From contig SHYA01000005.1 in the NCBI GenBank assembly GCA_009693055.1, forward strand, positions 1-64,000: 64,000 nucleotides of DNA, given 5' to 3'. The notes beneath the pieces were generated by a model, which had not been told where the DNA came from, did not search any database, and worked only from the letters and a program-made list of their open reading frames with translations. The first letter of the stretch is position 1. Each line of letters starts with the position of its first letter. This DNA is from Dehalococcoidia bacterium. Its GTDB lineage: Bacteria > Chloroflexota > Dehalococcoidia > Lucifugimonadales > SHYT01. The position numbers were made by a program, and so were the translations under genes. This document shows, piece by piece, positions 35,130 to 44,659 of this stretch.

Positions 35130-35816
35130 CTACGTTGGCTTGCCGCCCGGGAGGGTGACGCTTGGAAGGCGGAGATAGAGCGGCTGAAGCGCGGCAGGGT
35201 CTCCGTACTCCTTTCGGTGCAGCCGGAGGGCGCCGAGGCGCGCCAGGGTTGCGGCCCGGCGCGTGGGAGGCGGGATATAGGCCACGATAGCGTTGGGCTT
35301 GAGGTACGGGGAGAGCGCGTTGCGGTGGGCCTCAAGCCCTTCCCCGCAGAGGATGGCAGTGCCCTCTAGGGCTTCAGCAAGCTCCTGAGGAGTGGTGATG
35401 CATTCCTCCCGCAGGCGCTTCCAGCCCTCGGCGACGGACTGGTAGGCGGCCCAAGCCACCTGCCCGCGCCCGGCGTCAAGCACGGGGTAAACGGGGAGGC
35501 CGGTGGCGAGGTATGGGGAGGCCTCCACCTTAAGCGTGCCGACGCCAATGAGGGGAACGCCAAGCCCCTCCGCGAGGCCCTTGGCGTATCCCAGCCCGAC
35601 TCGAAGGGCGCTAAACCCGCCGGGTCCTAAGGCGATGATCACGGCGTTGAGGTCGGAGGCCCGCGCGCCGGCTTGCGCCAGGAGCCGCTGGACGGCTGGG
35701 GCCAGCTCAACGGTGTGGTTCTGCTCGGAGCGCCAGGAGAGCTCCGCAGCCAGCGCGCCGTCACGGCTGAGCCCCACACTGGCGTAGCGGGTCGAGGTAT
35801 CTATGGAGAGTTCCAC
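35130..35816 (-). CDS. tsaB: tRNA threonylcarbamoyladenosine biosynthesis protein TsaB (228 aa)
   Basis: Inactive ASKHA-fold partner of TsaD in t6A37 synthesis. LSIDTSTRYASVGLSRDG at the N-terminus, then LNAVIIALGPGGFSALRVGLGYAKGLAEGLGVPLIGV, and PVLDAGRGQVAWAAYQ. GTG 35816 begins directly after the tsaE stop (TAG|GTG), so translation is coupled. Last gene of thiL-tsaE-tsaB. TsaD is not in the window. Confidence 0.93.
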   Translation of the reverse strand: MELSIDTSTRYASVGLSRDGALAAELSWRSEQNHTVELAPAVQRLLAQAGARASDLNAVIIALGPGGFSALRVGLGYAKGLAEGLGVPLIGVGTLKVEASPYLATGLPVYPVLDAGRGQVAWAAYQSVAEGWKRLREECITTPQELAEALEGTAILCGEGLEAHRNALSPYLKPNAIVAYIPPPTRRAATLARLGALRLHRKEYGDPAALQPLYLRLPSVTLPGGKPT

Positions 35817-36314
35817 CTATGCCTCCCCTGGTCCACCTGGTATTGGACGGAGCTCGGCGGCGAGGGCGGACAGCATCTGCTCATAGCGGTGGCCGTGGGA
35901 CTCAAAGACCAAGCCGCGGGTCTCCTCTCCGGTGTGGGCCAGGTGGACTGTCAAGTGCTGGTCGGGGAAGGCCTCGGGGGCCTTTTCAGCCCACTCGATC
36001 ACACAAACGCCTGAGTCCTGGAAGTAGTCCTCCAGGCCGAGCTCAAGCGCTTCCAGCGGCCTGTCCACCCGGTACAGGTCCGCGTGGTAGAGGGTGAGCC
36101 GTCCCTGGTGCTGGGTGACGAGGACAAACGTAGGGCTCCGCACGGGGGTGGTGATGCCCAGGCCGGCCGCGATCCCCTGGGTGAGCGTCGTCTTGCCCGT
36201 CCCGAGGTCGCCAATGAGGAGTATGACATCCCCCGCCTGGGCGTTCTCACCCAACGCGCGACCAATGCGGTGGGTCTCTTGCGGGCTGTGGCTGGCGACT
36301 TCCAAGCGTTTCAT
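35817..36314 (-). CDS. tsaE: tRNA threonylcarbamoyladenosine biosynthesis ATPase TsaE (165 aa)
   Basis: P-loop ATPase that drives turnover of the TsaBDE complex. Walker A LIGDLGTGKTTLTQGIA near residue 35, SPTFVLV after it, and the LYHADLYR Walker B-like and CVIEWAEK region. The start at ATG 36314 overlaps the thiL stop (ATGA) and opens the conserved fold; a longer upstream frame is not needed. Middle gene of the operon. Confidence 0.94.
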   Translation of the reverse strand: MKRLEVASHSPQETHRIGRALGENAQAGDVILLIGDLGTGKTTLTQGIAAGLGITTPVRSPTFVLVTQHQGRLTLYHADLYRVDRPLEALELGLEDYFQDSGVCVIEWAEKAPEAFPDQHLTVHLAHTGEETRGLVFESHGHRYEQMLSALAAELRPIPGGPGEA

Positions 36315-37345
36315 GAGCGTCGCTGTCCTCCGGTGCTGTGGCGGAAATGGTCCCAGCCGCCGTCCGTCACGGGGATGTGGCGCCCTTGGCGGTCTTCCAC
36401 CGTAACCTGACCAGGCGTAGCGGAAACGACCTCGCCGACAACCGTCGCGCCGGCGGGCAGGACGCGGCATACCGAGGACATAACGTCCGGCGGGGCCGCA
36501 AAAACCAGCTCGTACTCCTCGCCGCTGTTCAGCGCGAGGCTGAGCTCTTGGCCGGGAAAGGCGGCGCGCAAAGCTGGGTGTCGGGGGACATCGTCCGCCC
36601 TGAGGCGCGCCGCCACGCCGCTGGCCAGGCAGAGCTTGCCGAGGTCGTCCACCAGTCCGTCGCTGATGTCCATCGCGCAGCGCACGCCATTGGCGGCGAG
36701 CAGGCGGCCCTCGGCCAGCCGGGGACTTGGGCGCAGGTGGGCCTGCCTGAGCGCCGACGCGGTTGCGGGGTCAAGGCGCAGCTTTTCCAGGAGCATGCGG
36801 AGCCCGCCCGCGGAGCCTCCTAATGCGCCGGTGACGGCGATATGGTCTCGCGGCCGCGCGGCGCTGCGCAGCAGGGGTTGCGTGCGGGTGGCCCCCGTGA
36901 GGGCGATGGTGATGAAAAAGACCGGCGACCGGACGATGTCCCCGCCCACGATGGCGCTGCCGTACTGGGCGCAGGCGTCCAGCAGACCTTCGTACAGGTG
37001 CTCAACGCTTGCTATGGACGACCCCTCCGGCAGGCCGAGGGTGACGAGAGCGTAGAACGGTGAGCCGCCCATTGCGGCGATATCGCTGAGGTTGGCGACC
37101 ATCGCTTTCCAACCCACGTCCTGCCAGGACGAGGTTGCTTGAGTGAAGTGGACGCCGTCCACCATCGTGTCGGTAGTGAACAGCTCGGTGAAGCCTGGGG
37201 CGTCCCATGCCGCCGTGTCATCGCCGATGCCGATGCGCAGCGGCAGACGCAGCTCGTCCGCCGACGGTTGGGGAAGACGAGCGGCGCCCGCCATCGTTTG
37301 GAGACGGCGGATGAGCCCGAACTCACCGATGTCTTCCAGCACCAT
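36311..37345 (-). CDS. thiL: Thiamine-monophosphate kinase (344 aa)
   Basis: Phosphorylates thiamine monophosphate to the diphosphate. AIR-synthase-like fold: GEFGLIRRL at the N-terminus, GIGDDTAAW, FTTDTMVDGVHF, GWKAMVANLSDIAAMGG, then AIVGGDIVRSP and DISDGLVDDLGKLC. Gly/Asp metal-binding positions are retained. ATG 37345 lies 6 bases after TACTAT on the minus strand and lacks a ribosome site: leaderless. First gene of thiL-tsaE-tsaB. Confidence 0.94.
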   Translation of the reverse strand: MVLEDIGEFGLIRRLQTMAGAARLPQPSADELRLPLRIGIGDDTAAWDAPGFTELFTTDTMVDGVHFTQATSSWQDVGWKAMVANLSDIAAMGGSPFYALVTLGLPEGSSIASVEHLYEGLLDACAQYGSAIVGGDIVRSPVFFITIALTGATRTQPLLRSAARPRDHIAVTGALGGSAGGLRMLLEKLRLDPATASALRQAHLRPSPRLAEGRLLAANGVRCAMDISDGLVDDLGKLCLASGVAARLRADDVPRHPALRAAFPGQELSLALNSGEEYELVFAAPPDVMSSVCRVLPAGATVVGEVVSATPGQVTVEDRQGRHIPVTDGGWDHFRHSTGGQRRS

Positions 37346-37351
37346 GGGAAC

Positions 37352-37357
37352 ATAGTA
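37352..37357 (-). promoter_or_regulatory. -10 of the leaderless thiL promoter
   Basis: TACTAT on the minus strand, 6 bases before the thiL ATG. No good -35 hexamer seen. Confidence 0.62.
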
Positions 37358-37512
37358 CAAGAAGTCTAGAGCTGAGTGGTGTGTGGCTGCTCTGCGGGCG
37401 CTCTTGGTGGCGGACATCCACGAGAACTTGTACCACGAACGAGGGAAAGCGGGACTCCAGTGTTGGAGAGCGGGGCAGGTTGGGTGCGGAACGGGCGTAT
37501 TCCGCCGCATTC

Positions 37513-37541
37513 TTGACAGTTCGCACCGAGGTGTTCACAAT
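37513..37541 (+). promoter_or_regulatory. Upstream tRNA promoter P1
   Basis: TTGACA (37513-37518), 17-base spacer, CACAAT (37536-37541). Confidence 0.6.
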
Positions 37542-37555
37542 AGCCGTGCGAGGAG

Positions 37556-37584
37556 TTGACAGGGGCAAGGTGTTTTGGTACTCT
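37556..37584 (+). promoter_or_regulatory. Proximal tRNA promoter P2
   Basis: TTGACA (37556-37561), 17-base spacer, TACTCT (37579-37584), about 25 bases before tRNA-Lys. Tandem with P1. Confidence 0.78.
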
Positions 37585-37608
37585 CCTAACGCTTTTGTGG
37601 TGGAACGC

Positions 37609-37681
<73 letters not shown>

Positions 37682-37708
37682 TGCTCCAGAGGTAGGGGCG
37701 GTCGCTCA

Positions 37709-37793
37709 GGGGATGTGTCGGAACTGGCAGACGAGCATGACTTAGGATCATGTGCCGGAAGGCGTAGGAGTTCGAGTCTCCTCATCCCCACCA
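37709..37793 (+). tRNA. tRNA-Leu (TAG)
   Basis: Acceptor GGGGATG (37709-37715) with CATCCCC (37783-37789), then encoded ACCA. Anticodon stem CATGA/TCATG with loop containing TAG; long class II variable arm (TGCCGGAAGGCG); T arm AGGAG TTCGAGT CTCCT. Probably co-transcribed with tRNA-Lys. Confidence 0.95.
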
Positions 37794-37869
37794 AGCTCGG
37801 GGTGGGTAGGGTGGACTCACGTGGTACCTGCTATTGGCGGGAGCTCGGGCAAAGGAGGGGTACTTGGGA

Positions 37870-38880
37870 GTGCTGCTAGAGGTCAAAGACCTAGCGACCT
37901 ATTTCTTCACCCCTGAGGGCATCGTCAAGGCGGTTGACGGTATCACCTATGACGTCATGGAGGGAGAGACGCTGGCCATCGTCGGAGAGAGCGGCTGCGG
38001 GAAGAGCGTAGGCGCCCTCTCCATCATCAGGCTCATCGCCAGCCCGCCGGGTAAGACGGTGCGGGGCGAGGTGCTGATGAACGGGGAAGATCTGCTCAAG
38101 ATGGATGACTCGCAGATGCGGAAGATCCGCGGCAACCGCATCGGCATGGTCTTCCAGGAGCCGATGACCTCGCTGAACCCCGTCCTTACTATCGGCGTGC
38201 AGATGAGCGAAACGCTGGAGCTCCACCAGAAGCTTGGTAAACAGGCTGCTATGAAGCGGGCGGCGGAACTGCTCCAAATGGTGGGAATCCCGGACGCCGA
38301 GCGACGCCTCAACGACTACCCGCACCAGTTCAGCGGCGGTATGCGCCAGCGTGTCATGATCGCGATGGCGATGAGCTGTAATCCGAAGCTGCTGATTGCC
38401 GACGAGCCGACGACGGCCCTGGACGTGACGATTCAGGCGCAGGTGCTGGAGGTCATGAAGAGGATCGCCACCGAGATTGGCGCTGCGATCATCGTGATCA
38501 CCCACAACCTGGGCGTCGTGGCCCGCTACGCCGACCGGGTCAACGTCATGTATGCGGGACGAATCGTTGAGCGGGGGAGCGCAAAGGACATCTATCGGAA
38601 TCCGTACCATCCGTACACGCTTGGCCTTCTGCGCTCGGTCCCCCGACTGGACCTGCCAAAGAAGGAAAAGCTAGAGGTTATTGAGGGGTTCCCTCCCGAC
38701 CTGATCAACCTGCCTCAGGGGTGTCCCTTCCGCCCACGGTGCCGGTTCGCCGTGGAGCGGTGCGCAGCGGAGATGCCGGAACTAATGACGGTAGGGCCGA
38801 ACCATACGGCTGCATGCTTCCAGGCCAAGGACGTTAACGCTTCCTTCCTGGAATTGCAGAGGAGTCGAGGGATCGTATGA
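37870..38880 (+). CDS. dppD: Oligopeptide/dipeptide ABC transporter ATP-binding protein, DppD-type (336 aa)
   Basis: One of two ATPases of a peptide-type importer. Walker [15 protein letters not shown] near residue 36, ABC signature [16 protein letters not shown], Walker [15 protein letters not shown], and H-loop ITHNLG. The C-terminal oligo_HPY extension has [10 protein letters not shown]...C, the cysteine pattern reported to bind an Fe-S cluster in related proteins. GTG 37870 follows AAAGGAGGGG. It overlaps dppF by 4 bases (ATGA). No permease or substrate-binding gene is adjacent. Confidence 0.93.
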   Translation: MLLEVKDLATYFFTPEGIVKAVDGITYDVMEGETLAIVGESGCGKSVGALSIIRLIASPPGKTVRGEVLMNGEDLLKMDDSQMRKIRGNRIGMVFQEPMTSLNPVLTIGVQMSETLELHQKLGKQAAMKRAAELLQMVGIPDAERRLNDYPHQFSGGMRQRVMIAMAMSCNPKLLIADEPTTALDVTIQAQVLEVMKRIATEIGAAIIVITHNLGVVARYADRVNVMYAGRIVERGSAKDIYRNPYHPYTLGLLRSVPRLDLPKKEKLEVIEGFPPDLINLPQGCPFRPRCRFAVERCAAEMPELMTVGPNHTAACFQAKDVNASFLELQRSRGIV

Positions 38881-39893
38881 CACAAGCACAGCGAACCATG
38901 GAGGCGAAGCGGAACGGGGACAACGTTCTGGTTGATGTCCAGCACCTGAAGATGTACTTCCCTGTTACGCAGGGGATCGTCGTCCAGCGGAAGGTCGCCG
39001 ATGTTAAAGCCGTTGACGACGTCAGTTTTGTCATTCGGAAGGGAGAGACCCTTGGGCTGGTAGGAGAGAGCGGCTGTGGAAAGACCACAACGGGCCGCTG
39101 CATCCTCCAGCTCTACAAGCCCACCGCCGGCGCGGTGCTCTTTGACGGGCGAGACCTGTGCAAGATGAACGCCCGGGAGATCCGGACTATGCGCCGGCGG
39201 ATGCAGGTCATCTTTCAGGACCCGTACAGCTCGCTTAACCCCCGCATGACCTGCGGCTCCATCGTGGGTGAGCCGCTCATTGTCCACAAGCTGGTGAAGA
39301 GTAAACAGGAGTACCGGGAGCGGGTGGCGGACCTGCTCTCCACCGTGGGATTGAACCCTTACATGGCCGACCGGTTTCCCCACGAGTTCAGCGGCGGCCA
39401 GCGCCAGCGCATCGGTGTGGCCCGGGCGTTGGCTACGCGGCCGGACTTCATCATGGCCGACGAGCCGGTCTCCGCGCTGGACGTGTCCATCCAGGCGCAG
39501 GTGATCAACCTGCTGGAGGACCTCCAGGGGCAGTTTGGGATCACCTACCTGTTCATTGCCCACGACCTTTCGGTGGTCCGCCACATCAGCGACCGGATCG
39601 CGGTGATGTACCTGGGGCACATAGCCGAGATAGCCGACCGGGTTACCCTGTACAACAACCCGCTCCACCCGTACACCAAGGCGCTGCTGTCCGCGGTGCC
39701 TATCCCTGACCCGGTGGTGGAAGCCCAGCGGGAGCGCATTATTCTGACGGGCGACGTCCCAAGCCCGCTCCGTCCACCCTCCGGGTGTGTGTTCCACACG
39801 CGGTGCCCGATCATGGTGGAGCAGTGCAAGGACGCCCTCCCGCCGCTCATAGAGAAGGCGCCCGACCACTGGGCGGCCTGCATTCGCGTCTAG
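38877..39893 (+). CDS. dppF: Oligopeptide/dipeptide ABC transporter ATP-binding protein, DppF-type (338 aa)
   Basis: Second ATPase of the pair. Walker [15 protein letters not shown], signature [17 protein letters not shown], Walker [18 protein letters not shown]-loop IAHDLS. The [25 protein letters not shown]-terminal segment is typical of DppF/OppF. C-terminal cysteine motif [15 protein letters not shown]. Ends 25 bases before a strong terminator, so the operon is dppD-dppF only. Substrate cannot be inferred; families move peptides, nickel or sugars. Confidence 0.93.
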   Translation: MTQAQRTMEAKRNGDNVLVDVQHLKMYFPVTQGIVVQRKVADVKAVDDVSFVIRKGETLGLVGESGCGKTTTGRCILQLYKPTAGAVLFDGRDLCKMNAREIRTMRRRMQVIFQDPYSSLNPRMTCGSIVGEPLIVHKLVKSKQEYRERVADLLSTVGLNPYMADRFPHEFSGGQRQRIGVARALATRPDFIMADEPVSALDVSIQAQVINLLEDLQGQFGITYLFIAHDLSVVRHISDRIAVMYLGHIAEIADRVTLYNNPLHPYTKALLSAVPIPDPVVEAQRERIILTGDVPSPLRPPSGCVFHTRCPIMVEQCKDALPPLIEKAPDHWAACIRV

Positions 39894-39917
39894 GGAAGTT
39901 TCGCTGAGGACCAGTTC

Positions 39918-39955
39918 CACTCAGGGGCCCCCCACAAGGCCCCTGAGTGTTTTTG
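39918..39955 (+). terminator. Terminator of dppDF
   Basis: CACTCAGGGGCC and GGCCCCTGAGTG arms, followed by TTTTTG. Confidence 0.93.
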
Positions 39956-39998
39956 TGGGCGGCTGCCGCGGCCTTGAGCGGTGCGGGACGCCTTCTGT

Positions 39999-40004
39999 TA
40001 CGAT
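39999..40004 (+). promoter_or_regulatory. -10 of the leaderless lepA promoter
   Basis: TACGAT, 6 bases before GTG 40011; a weak TTGAGC lies at 39974-39979 (19-base spacer). Confidence 0.6.
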
Positions 40005-40010
40005 GGGTCG

Positions 40011-41858
40011 GTGACGCACGGAGAGCGCATCCGCAACTTCTGTATCATCGCCCACATTGACCACGGCAAGTCTACGCTGGCAGACCGGCTGCTGGAACTC
40101 ACGGGTACGGTAAGCGCACGCCAGATGACCGCTCAGTTCCTTGACCGGATGGACCTGGAGCGGGAGCGGGGCATCACCATCAAGGGCAAGGCGGTCTGGA
40201 TGCGCTACGGTCATACGGACGGGCAGGAGTACCAGCTCAACCTGATAGACACGCCGGGACACGTGGACTTCAGCTACGAGGTTTCCCGCGCGCTGGCGGC
40301 CTGTGAGGGCGCTCTCCTGGTAGTGGACGCCACCCAGGGCGTGCAGGCCCAGACGATGGCCCATGGCCTGGTTGCCCTGGATCACAACCTCACGCTTATC
40401 CCGGTGGTGAACAAGATTGACCTGCCCGGCGCGCAGCCGGAGCGTGTGGCTGAGGAGCTGGAGCAGGTCTTTGGGTTCCGTCGGGATGAGATCCTGTTCA
40501 TCTCCGCCAAGGCGGGGACCGGCATTCCCGAGGTGCTCACCGCGCTGGTGGAGCGGGTGCCGCCTCCCAAGGGCTCGCCGGAGTCGCCGTTGCGTGCCCT
40601 GATCTTTGACTCCAACTACGACGTGTTCAAGGGCGTGCTGGCGTATGTCCGCGTGGTGGATGGGAAGGTGCGCGGAGGGGACGGCATCCTGATGATGGGC
40701 ACGCGCACTTCCGCGGAAGTGCTGGAGGTGGGCGTGTTCGGCCCGGACCTGAGGCCGGCTGCGGTGCTTGAGGCGGGTGGGGTGGGTTACATTGCGACGG
40801 GCCTGAAGAACGTCGCGGACTGCCGGGTTGGAGACACCATCACGCTGCGCTCCCAGCCGGCGGGCGAGCCTCTTATCGCCTACGTGCCCATGAAGCCGAT
40901 GGTGTTTGCCGGGCTTTACCCCGCGGAGGGTGAGTCGTTTGAGGCGCTGCGGGACGCGCTGGAGAAGCTGAGGCTCAACGACGCCGCGCTGAGCTACGAG
41001 CCGGAAGGGAGCCCGGCGCTGGGCCACGGCTACCGCTGCGGGTTCCTTGGACTTCTGCACATGGAGATCGTGCAGGAGCGGCTTGAGCGGGAGTATAACC
41101 TCGCGCTGGTCGCCACCGCGCCGGGCGTGGCGTACCAGGTGGTGATGCTGGACGGCTCAGAAGCGGCGGTGGCGAACCCGGCGGAGCTGCCGGCGGCGGG
41201 GCAATACAACGAGATCCGAGAGCCCTGGCTCAAGGTCAGCGTCATCGTTCCCTCGCGCTTCATTGGGGCCGCGATGGACCTGGCCAGCGCCCGCCGAGGC
41301 ACGTTCCTCCGCATGGAGTACCTTGCCGCAGCGTTGGCGGGAACGGACGGTACCAGCCCCGCCCATGACGCCCAGGTGTTGCTGGAGTACGAGCTGCCGC
41401 TGGCGGAGATCCTGGTGGATTTCTATAGCCATCTCAAGTCCCGGACGCAGGGTTACGGGTCCATGGACTACTCGTTGCTCGGCTACCGGCGCGGCGATCT
41501 GGTGAAGCTGGACATCATGCTGAACAACCAGCCGGTGGACGCCTTGAGCTTCATCGTGCATAAGGACAGGGCGTATGAGCGGGGCCGCGCGTTGGTGGAG
41601 CAGCTTCGCAAGCTCATTCCGCGCCAGCTCTTTGAGGTTGCGGTCCAGGCCGCAATCGGAAGCCGCGTCATCGCCCGCGAGAGCATCGCACCGATGCGGA
41701 AGAACGTGCTGGCGAAGTGCTACGGCGGCGACGTGACCCGGAAGCGAAAGCTGCTGGAGAAGCAGGCCGAGGGGAAGAAGCGCTTGAAGCGAGTGGGCCG
41801 AGTGGAGGTCCCGCAGGAGGCGTTCCTTGCCCTCATGAAGCTGGACGAGGGGCAGTAG
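40011..41858 (+). CDS. lepA: Elongation factor 4 (615 aa)
   Basis: Ribosome back-translocase GTPase. G1 [17 protein letters not shown]2-region [14 protein letters not shown]3 [13 protein letters not shown]4 VNKIDLPGA. Diagnostic C-terminal LepA domain: [16 protein letters not shown]-like sequence followed by [24 protein letters not shown] 40011 is chosen because a -10 sits 6 bases upstream and conserved sequence ([16 protein letters not shown]) follows; an in-frame GTG at 39981 would add ten residues. Confidence 0.95.
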   Translation: MTHGERIRNFCIIAHIDHGKSTLADRLLELTGTVSARQMTAQFLDRMDLERERGITIKGKAVWMRYGHTDGQEYQLNLIDTPGHVDFSYEVSRALAACEGALLVVDATQGVQAQTMAHGLVALDHNLTLIPVVNKIDLPGAQPERVAEELEQVFGFRRDEILFISAKAGTGIPEVLTALVERVPPPKGSPESPLRALIFDSNYDVFKGVLAYVRVVDGKVRGGDGILMMGTRTSAEVLEVGVFGPDLRPAAVLEAGGVGYIATGLKNVADCRVGDTITLRSQPAGEPLIAYVPMKPMVFAGLYPAEGESFEALRDALEKLRLNDAALSYEPEGSPALGHGYRCGFLGLLHMEIVQERLEREYNLALVATAPGVAYQVVMLDGSEAAVANPAELPAAGQYNEIREPWLKVSVIVPSRFIGAAMDLASARRGTFLRMEYLAAALAGTDGTSPAHDAQVLLEYELPLAEILVDFYSHLKSRTQGYGSMDYSLLGYRRGDLVKLDIMLNNQPVDALSFIVHKDRAYERGRALVEQLRKLIPRQLFEVAVQAAIGSRVIARESIAPMRKNVLAKCYGGDVTRKRKLLEKQAEGKKRLKRVGRVEVPQEAFLALMKLDEGQ

Positions 41859-41903
41859 CGGCATGGCTGCTTCAATTCGAGTTGGCCGAATTGGGAGGTC
41901 CTT

Positions 41904-42536
41904 GTGAAGCGTGACGGCGGTACGGGTCCCGCAGGGGCGCGCCAGGGACCGAGACGCCTAGGCGGGACGGGTATGCCCCTGTTGGACGTGGAGAGTGGGG
42001 GCGGGTCCCGGCCCCGGCGCCGCGCTGCGGTTCTCGTTCTGCTCCCGCTTTTGGCGCTGGTCGCCCTGGCGTGCCAGACCGAGCTTCAGCGCACGTTCCG
42101 GCAGGGCGTGGATGCCCAGCAGGGCGGGCGCCTTGAGGAGGCGATCGCGAAGTACAACGAGGCGTTGGCGAAGGACCCCGGCCTGGCGGAGGCGTTCGTC
42201 AACAGGGGCAGCGCCTACGCTAACCTCGGAAACAATGAGCAGGCCATTGCGGACTACACGGAGGCGATCCGTATCAAGCCGAAGGACGGGCTAGCGTACA
42301 ACAACCGTGGCTACACCTACCTGAAGTTAGGCGGCTACGACTTGGCGCTGTCGGACTTTGACGAGGCGATCCGGCACAAGAACGACTTCCCGTACGCCTA
42401 CGCCAACCGCGGGCTGGCCTATAGCCTGATGGGGAGGGAAACGGAGGCGCAGGCGGACTTTGACCGAGCTGCGAAGATGGGGGTAAGCCGCACGCGAATG
42501 CAGGAGGCGCTGCAGGAGCTGCGGGATGGGGAGTAG
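41904..42536 (+). CDS. TPR-repeat lipoprotein (210 aa)
   Basis: A hydrophobic segment (AAVLVLLPLLALVALAC) ends in a lipobox cysteine at residue 57, or residue 34 if the internal ATG 41973 is the start. GTG 41904 has a good GGGAGG site, but the 40-residue N-terminal extension is long for a signal peptide. The rest is four tetratricopeptide repeats (residues about 63-200) with the usual N-R-G-xA-Y pattern: NRGSAYANLG, NRGYTYLKLG, NRGLAYSLMG. Probably an extracytoplasmic scaffold protein. No partner visible; lepA lies just upstream. Confidence 0.86.
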   Translation: MKRDGGTGPAGARQGPRRLGGTGMPLLDVESGGGSRPRRRAAVLVLLPLLALVALACQTELQRTFRQGVDAQQGGRLEEAIAKYNEALAKDPGLAEAFVNRGSAYANLGNNEQAIADYTEAIRIKPKDGLAYNNRGYTYLKLGGYDLALSDFDEAIRHKNDFPYAYANRGLAYSLMGRETEAQADFDRAAKMGVSRTRMQEALQELRDGE

Positions 42537-42556
42537 GGGACGGGGGCGTTGAGCAA

Positions 42557-43063
42557 TCAGAGCTCCGCGACGCCAAGCTCTTCGCGGAGAGCGTAAAGCT
42601 GCAGCGCGTGCTCGGGCCAGTGGACGCCCAAGCCGCGATTGGCCATCTCCAAGACGTTCCGCTCGGTTTGGGGCCTGCCGTCCAGCCAGGTGATGCGGAC
42701 CTTCCGCTGGAGTTGCTCGCTCGTGGAGGAACGGAGGAGCGACACGACCTCCTGGTAGAACGCATCCAGCCGGTCGCGTAGCTGGGTCAGCGACATGGCG
42801 CGCGTTTCATGGGCGCGATACGGGCTGCCAGGGCCGTGCTCTACCGTGGGCGTTTCCTCGGCGAGCATCCTCCGCATCGTGGGCAGCGTGAACTGCTCCG
42901 CCGTCCCCAGGACGTGGGTCAAGATGTCCCGCACCGACCACTCGGCGTCGTCGTTGGGGTTGCGTTTCCAGTCAAGGCTGTAGTCCAAGTCCCGGAGCTG
43001 GTGGCGGAACTCCCGCCAGCCCTTCTCCGCTGCCTGGAGCGCTTCGTCGCGCGTTAGGGACAT
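42557..43063 (-). CDS. DinB-like/maleylpyruvate-isomerase-type four-helix protein (168 aa)
   Basis: Third DinB-fold protein of the window. Candidate metal histidines: WSVRDILTHVLGTAEQF near residue 50 and GLGVHWPEHALQL near the C-terminus. It is only distantly like the pair at 30371-31462. ATG 43063 with GAGAGGAG upstream. Function unknown; isolated between the two lipoprotein genes. Confidence 0.8.
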   Translation of the reverse strand: MSLTRDEALQAAEKGWREFRHQLRDLDYSLDWKRNPNDDAEWSVRDILTHVLGTAEQFTLPTMRRMLAEETPTVEHGPGSPYRAHETRAMSLTQLRDRLDAFYQEVVSLLRSSTSEQLQRKVRITWLDGRPQTERNVLEMANRGLGVHWPEHALQLYALREELGVAEL

Positions 43064-43237
43064 TGGCTCTCCTCTCGCTGAGCGGCTGGGGATGTGCGTG
43101 CGCCGCGTCGTTTAAGGCTACCACACGGCCGGGTGTGTATACTTGGCCTGGCATCCGAAAGGCCTAGCGGCTCGTAAAGAAAGCATGGACGAGTCGCGTA
43201 GACGTCTTAGCTGAGCCTGAGCGAAGGAGACGCCATC

Positions 43238-44437
43238 GTGCGCGTTGGAGCTGTTCTCGTTGCCTTAGCGCTCGCCCTCGTTCTCGCGTGTGGAGGCGAG
43301 GAGGGTAGCACAGCGTCCCCGCCGTCCCCCGCTGCACAGACTCCGGCCGCGCAGGAGCCTGGGCCCAGCGCGGCGGCGGCCCAGCCAGAGCAGGCGGCCC
43401 CGCAGGCGCAGCCGGAGACTCAGCAACCGCCCGGCGAGGGGGCCACGGAAACGCCTGCGCCTACCGAGCCAGAGGACGAGGAGGGGTTATCCAAGGAACT
43501 GCTCCGTATTGAGTTTCCTTTCTTGCGCATTGCGGTGCCCAAGGTGGGTGTGCCCGCCGCGTCCATCTACATGGCAAAGCGGGGAGGGTTCTTTGAGAGC
43601 ATAGGCCTGGACGTGACGCTCGTGGAGGTCCCGGACTTCGAGACGGCGCTTGCCGCCCTGCAGGCGGGGGATGTGCACCTGGCCATCCTGAGCCTGCCGG
43701 AAGCCGCACGCGGCGCAGCCTCTTCAAGGCCGGTGCAGGCCATCGGGAGTGTGCTGGGCAGCCACCCGTACAACCTGGTGGTGGCCGCGCCAGTGGCCCG
43801 GGAGAAGGGGCTGACCTCCACCTCCATCCTCAGCGAACGGCTGGCGATGATGAGAGGACTCAGGATTGGCGTGCCGAAGGAGCGCCTCGCCCAGGCTACG
43901 ACGTCGGAGCTGGTGAAGGCGGCCGGGCTTTCGGAGCAGGACGTGAGCCTGGTTTCGCTCTCCTCTGAGGAGCTGTTGACCGCGCTGCGCACCGGCCAGG
44001 TGGACGCCCTGCTGGCGACGCATCCGGTGCTGGAGCGGGCGATCCTGACGGAGGGGGCGGCGATGCTGGTGAACCTGAGCCGTGGGGAAGTGAATGCACT
44101 GGAACCGTTCCCCTGGCTGGTGCTGGCCACGACTGAGGTGTTCCAGAGCCTGACCCAGGACACGCTCGTTGCCGCTGTGTACGCGGTCTGGAACGCCGCG
44201 CGGCAGATACGCACGCAGGTAGAGCGCTCCCAGGAGCTGCTCGCACCGGACTTTCCCGCACTGAGCCAGGAGGAGTACGAGAAGGCGGTGAGCATCTACT
44301 TCCCAGCGGTGCCGAACAACCCGCTGCTGACCCCACTTTCCTACAGCAAGGTGTTCAGGGTCCTTGGCGAGACGCCACCGCCGTACCTTGACGTTGTGGA
44401 TATGCGGTACGTGGAGGCGCTGATCCCGCGTCGTTGA
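43238..44437 (+). CDS. Substrate-binding lipoprotein, NMT1/SsuA-like (399 aa)
   Basis: GTG 43238 (GAAGGAG upstream), lipobox ALVLAC with Cys18, followed by a Pro/Ala/Gln/Glu-rich linker of about 70 residues. Then a periplasmic-binding-protein type 2 fold: IAVPKVGVPAASIYMAKRGGFFESIGLDVTLVEV, LQAGDVHLAILSLPEA, RGLRIGVPKE, LRTGQVDALLATHPVLERA. This is the pattern of NMT1/THI5/SsuA-like receptors for sulfonates, pyrimidines or similar small molecules. No permease or ATPase is adjacent. Ligand unknown. Confidence 0.86.
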   Translation: MRVGAVLVALALALVLACGGEEGSTASPPSPAAQTPAAQEPGPSAAAAQPEQAAPQAQPETQQPPGEGATETPAPTEPEDEEGLSKELLRIEFPFLRIAVPKVGVPAASIYMAKRGGFFESIGLDVTLVEVPDFETALAALQAGDVHLAILSLPEAARGAASSRPVQAIGSVLGSHPYNLVVAAPVAREKGLTSTSILSERLAMMRGLRIGVPKERLAQATTSELVKAAGLSEQDVSLVSLSSEELLTALRTGQVDALLATHPVLERAILTEGAAMLVNLSRGEVNALEPFPWLVLATTEVFQSLTQDTLVAAVYAVWNAARQIRTQVERSQELLAPDFPALSQEEYEKAVSIYFPAVPNNPLLTPLSYSKVFRVLGETPPPYLDVVDMRYVEALIPRR

Positions 44438-44462
44438 CAGTGATTGGCGCCCACCCTACGAT
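44434..44462 (+). promoter_or_regulatory. Promoter of the SRP RNA gene
   Basis: TTGACA (44434-44439), 17-base spacer, TACGAT (44457-44462). The -35 overlaps the end of the upstream lipoprotein gene. Expected start near 44469. Confidence 0.78.
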
Positions 44463-44468
44463 GGAACG

Positions 44469-44658
44469 GCCAAGCACTTCAAACCTTGCGGGCGCTCCTT
44501 TCCGAGCGATGGCCGCTGGGGAGGGCGTACGCCTGGCCCTGCGCGGCGGAGGCCTGTGAATCCCGCTAGGCCCGGAAGGGAGCAACGGTAAGCAGATACC
44601 TCCGGGTGCCGCAGGCGAGCCGGGTGGTGGCCCTCTCCGGCGGCTGCGCCCGGAAGGC
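44469..44658 (+). ncRNA. ffs: Signal recognition particle RNA
   Basis: The conserved SRP core is clear: GTGAATCCCGCTAGGCCCGG, then GAAGGGAGCAACGGTAAGCA (about 44556-44594), the helix 8 region that binds Ffh. Flanking strands pair into a long stem: CCTGCG...CGGAGG with CCTCCG...CGCAGG, then 44511-44526 with 44630-44645, and 44497-44508 with 44646-44657. Together with the promoter this suggests an RNA of up to about 190 nt, longer than a 4.5S type. I could not recognise a full Alu domain. The ends are approximate. It partly overlaps the possible start of rsmA. Confidence 0.87.
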
Positions 44659-44659
44659 C

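Noticed and set aside
39981-40010. GTG at 39981 as the lepA start
   Set aside because: It precedes the -10 hexamer at 39999-40004 and the added ten residues are not part of the conserved fold.
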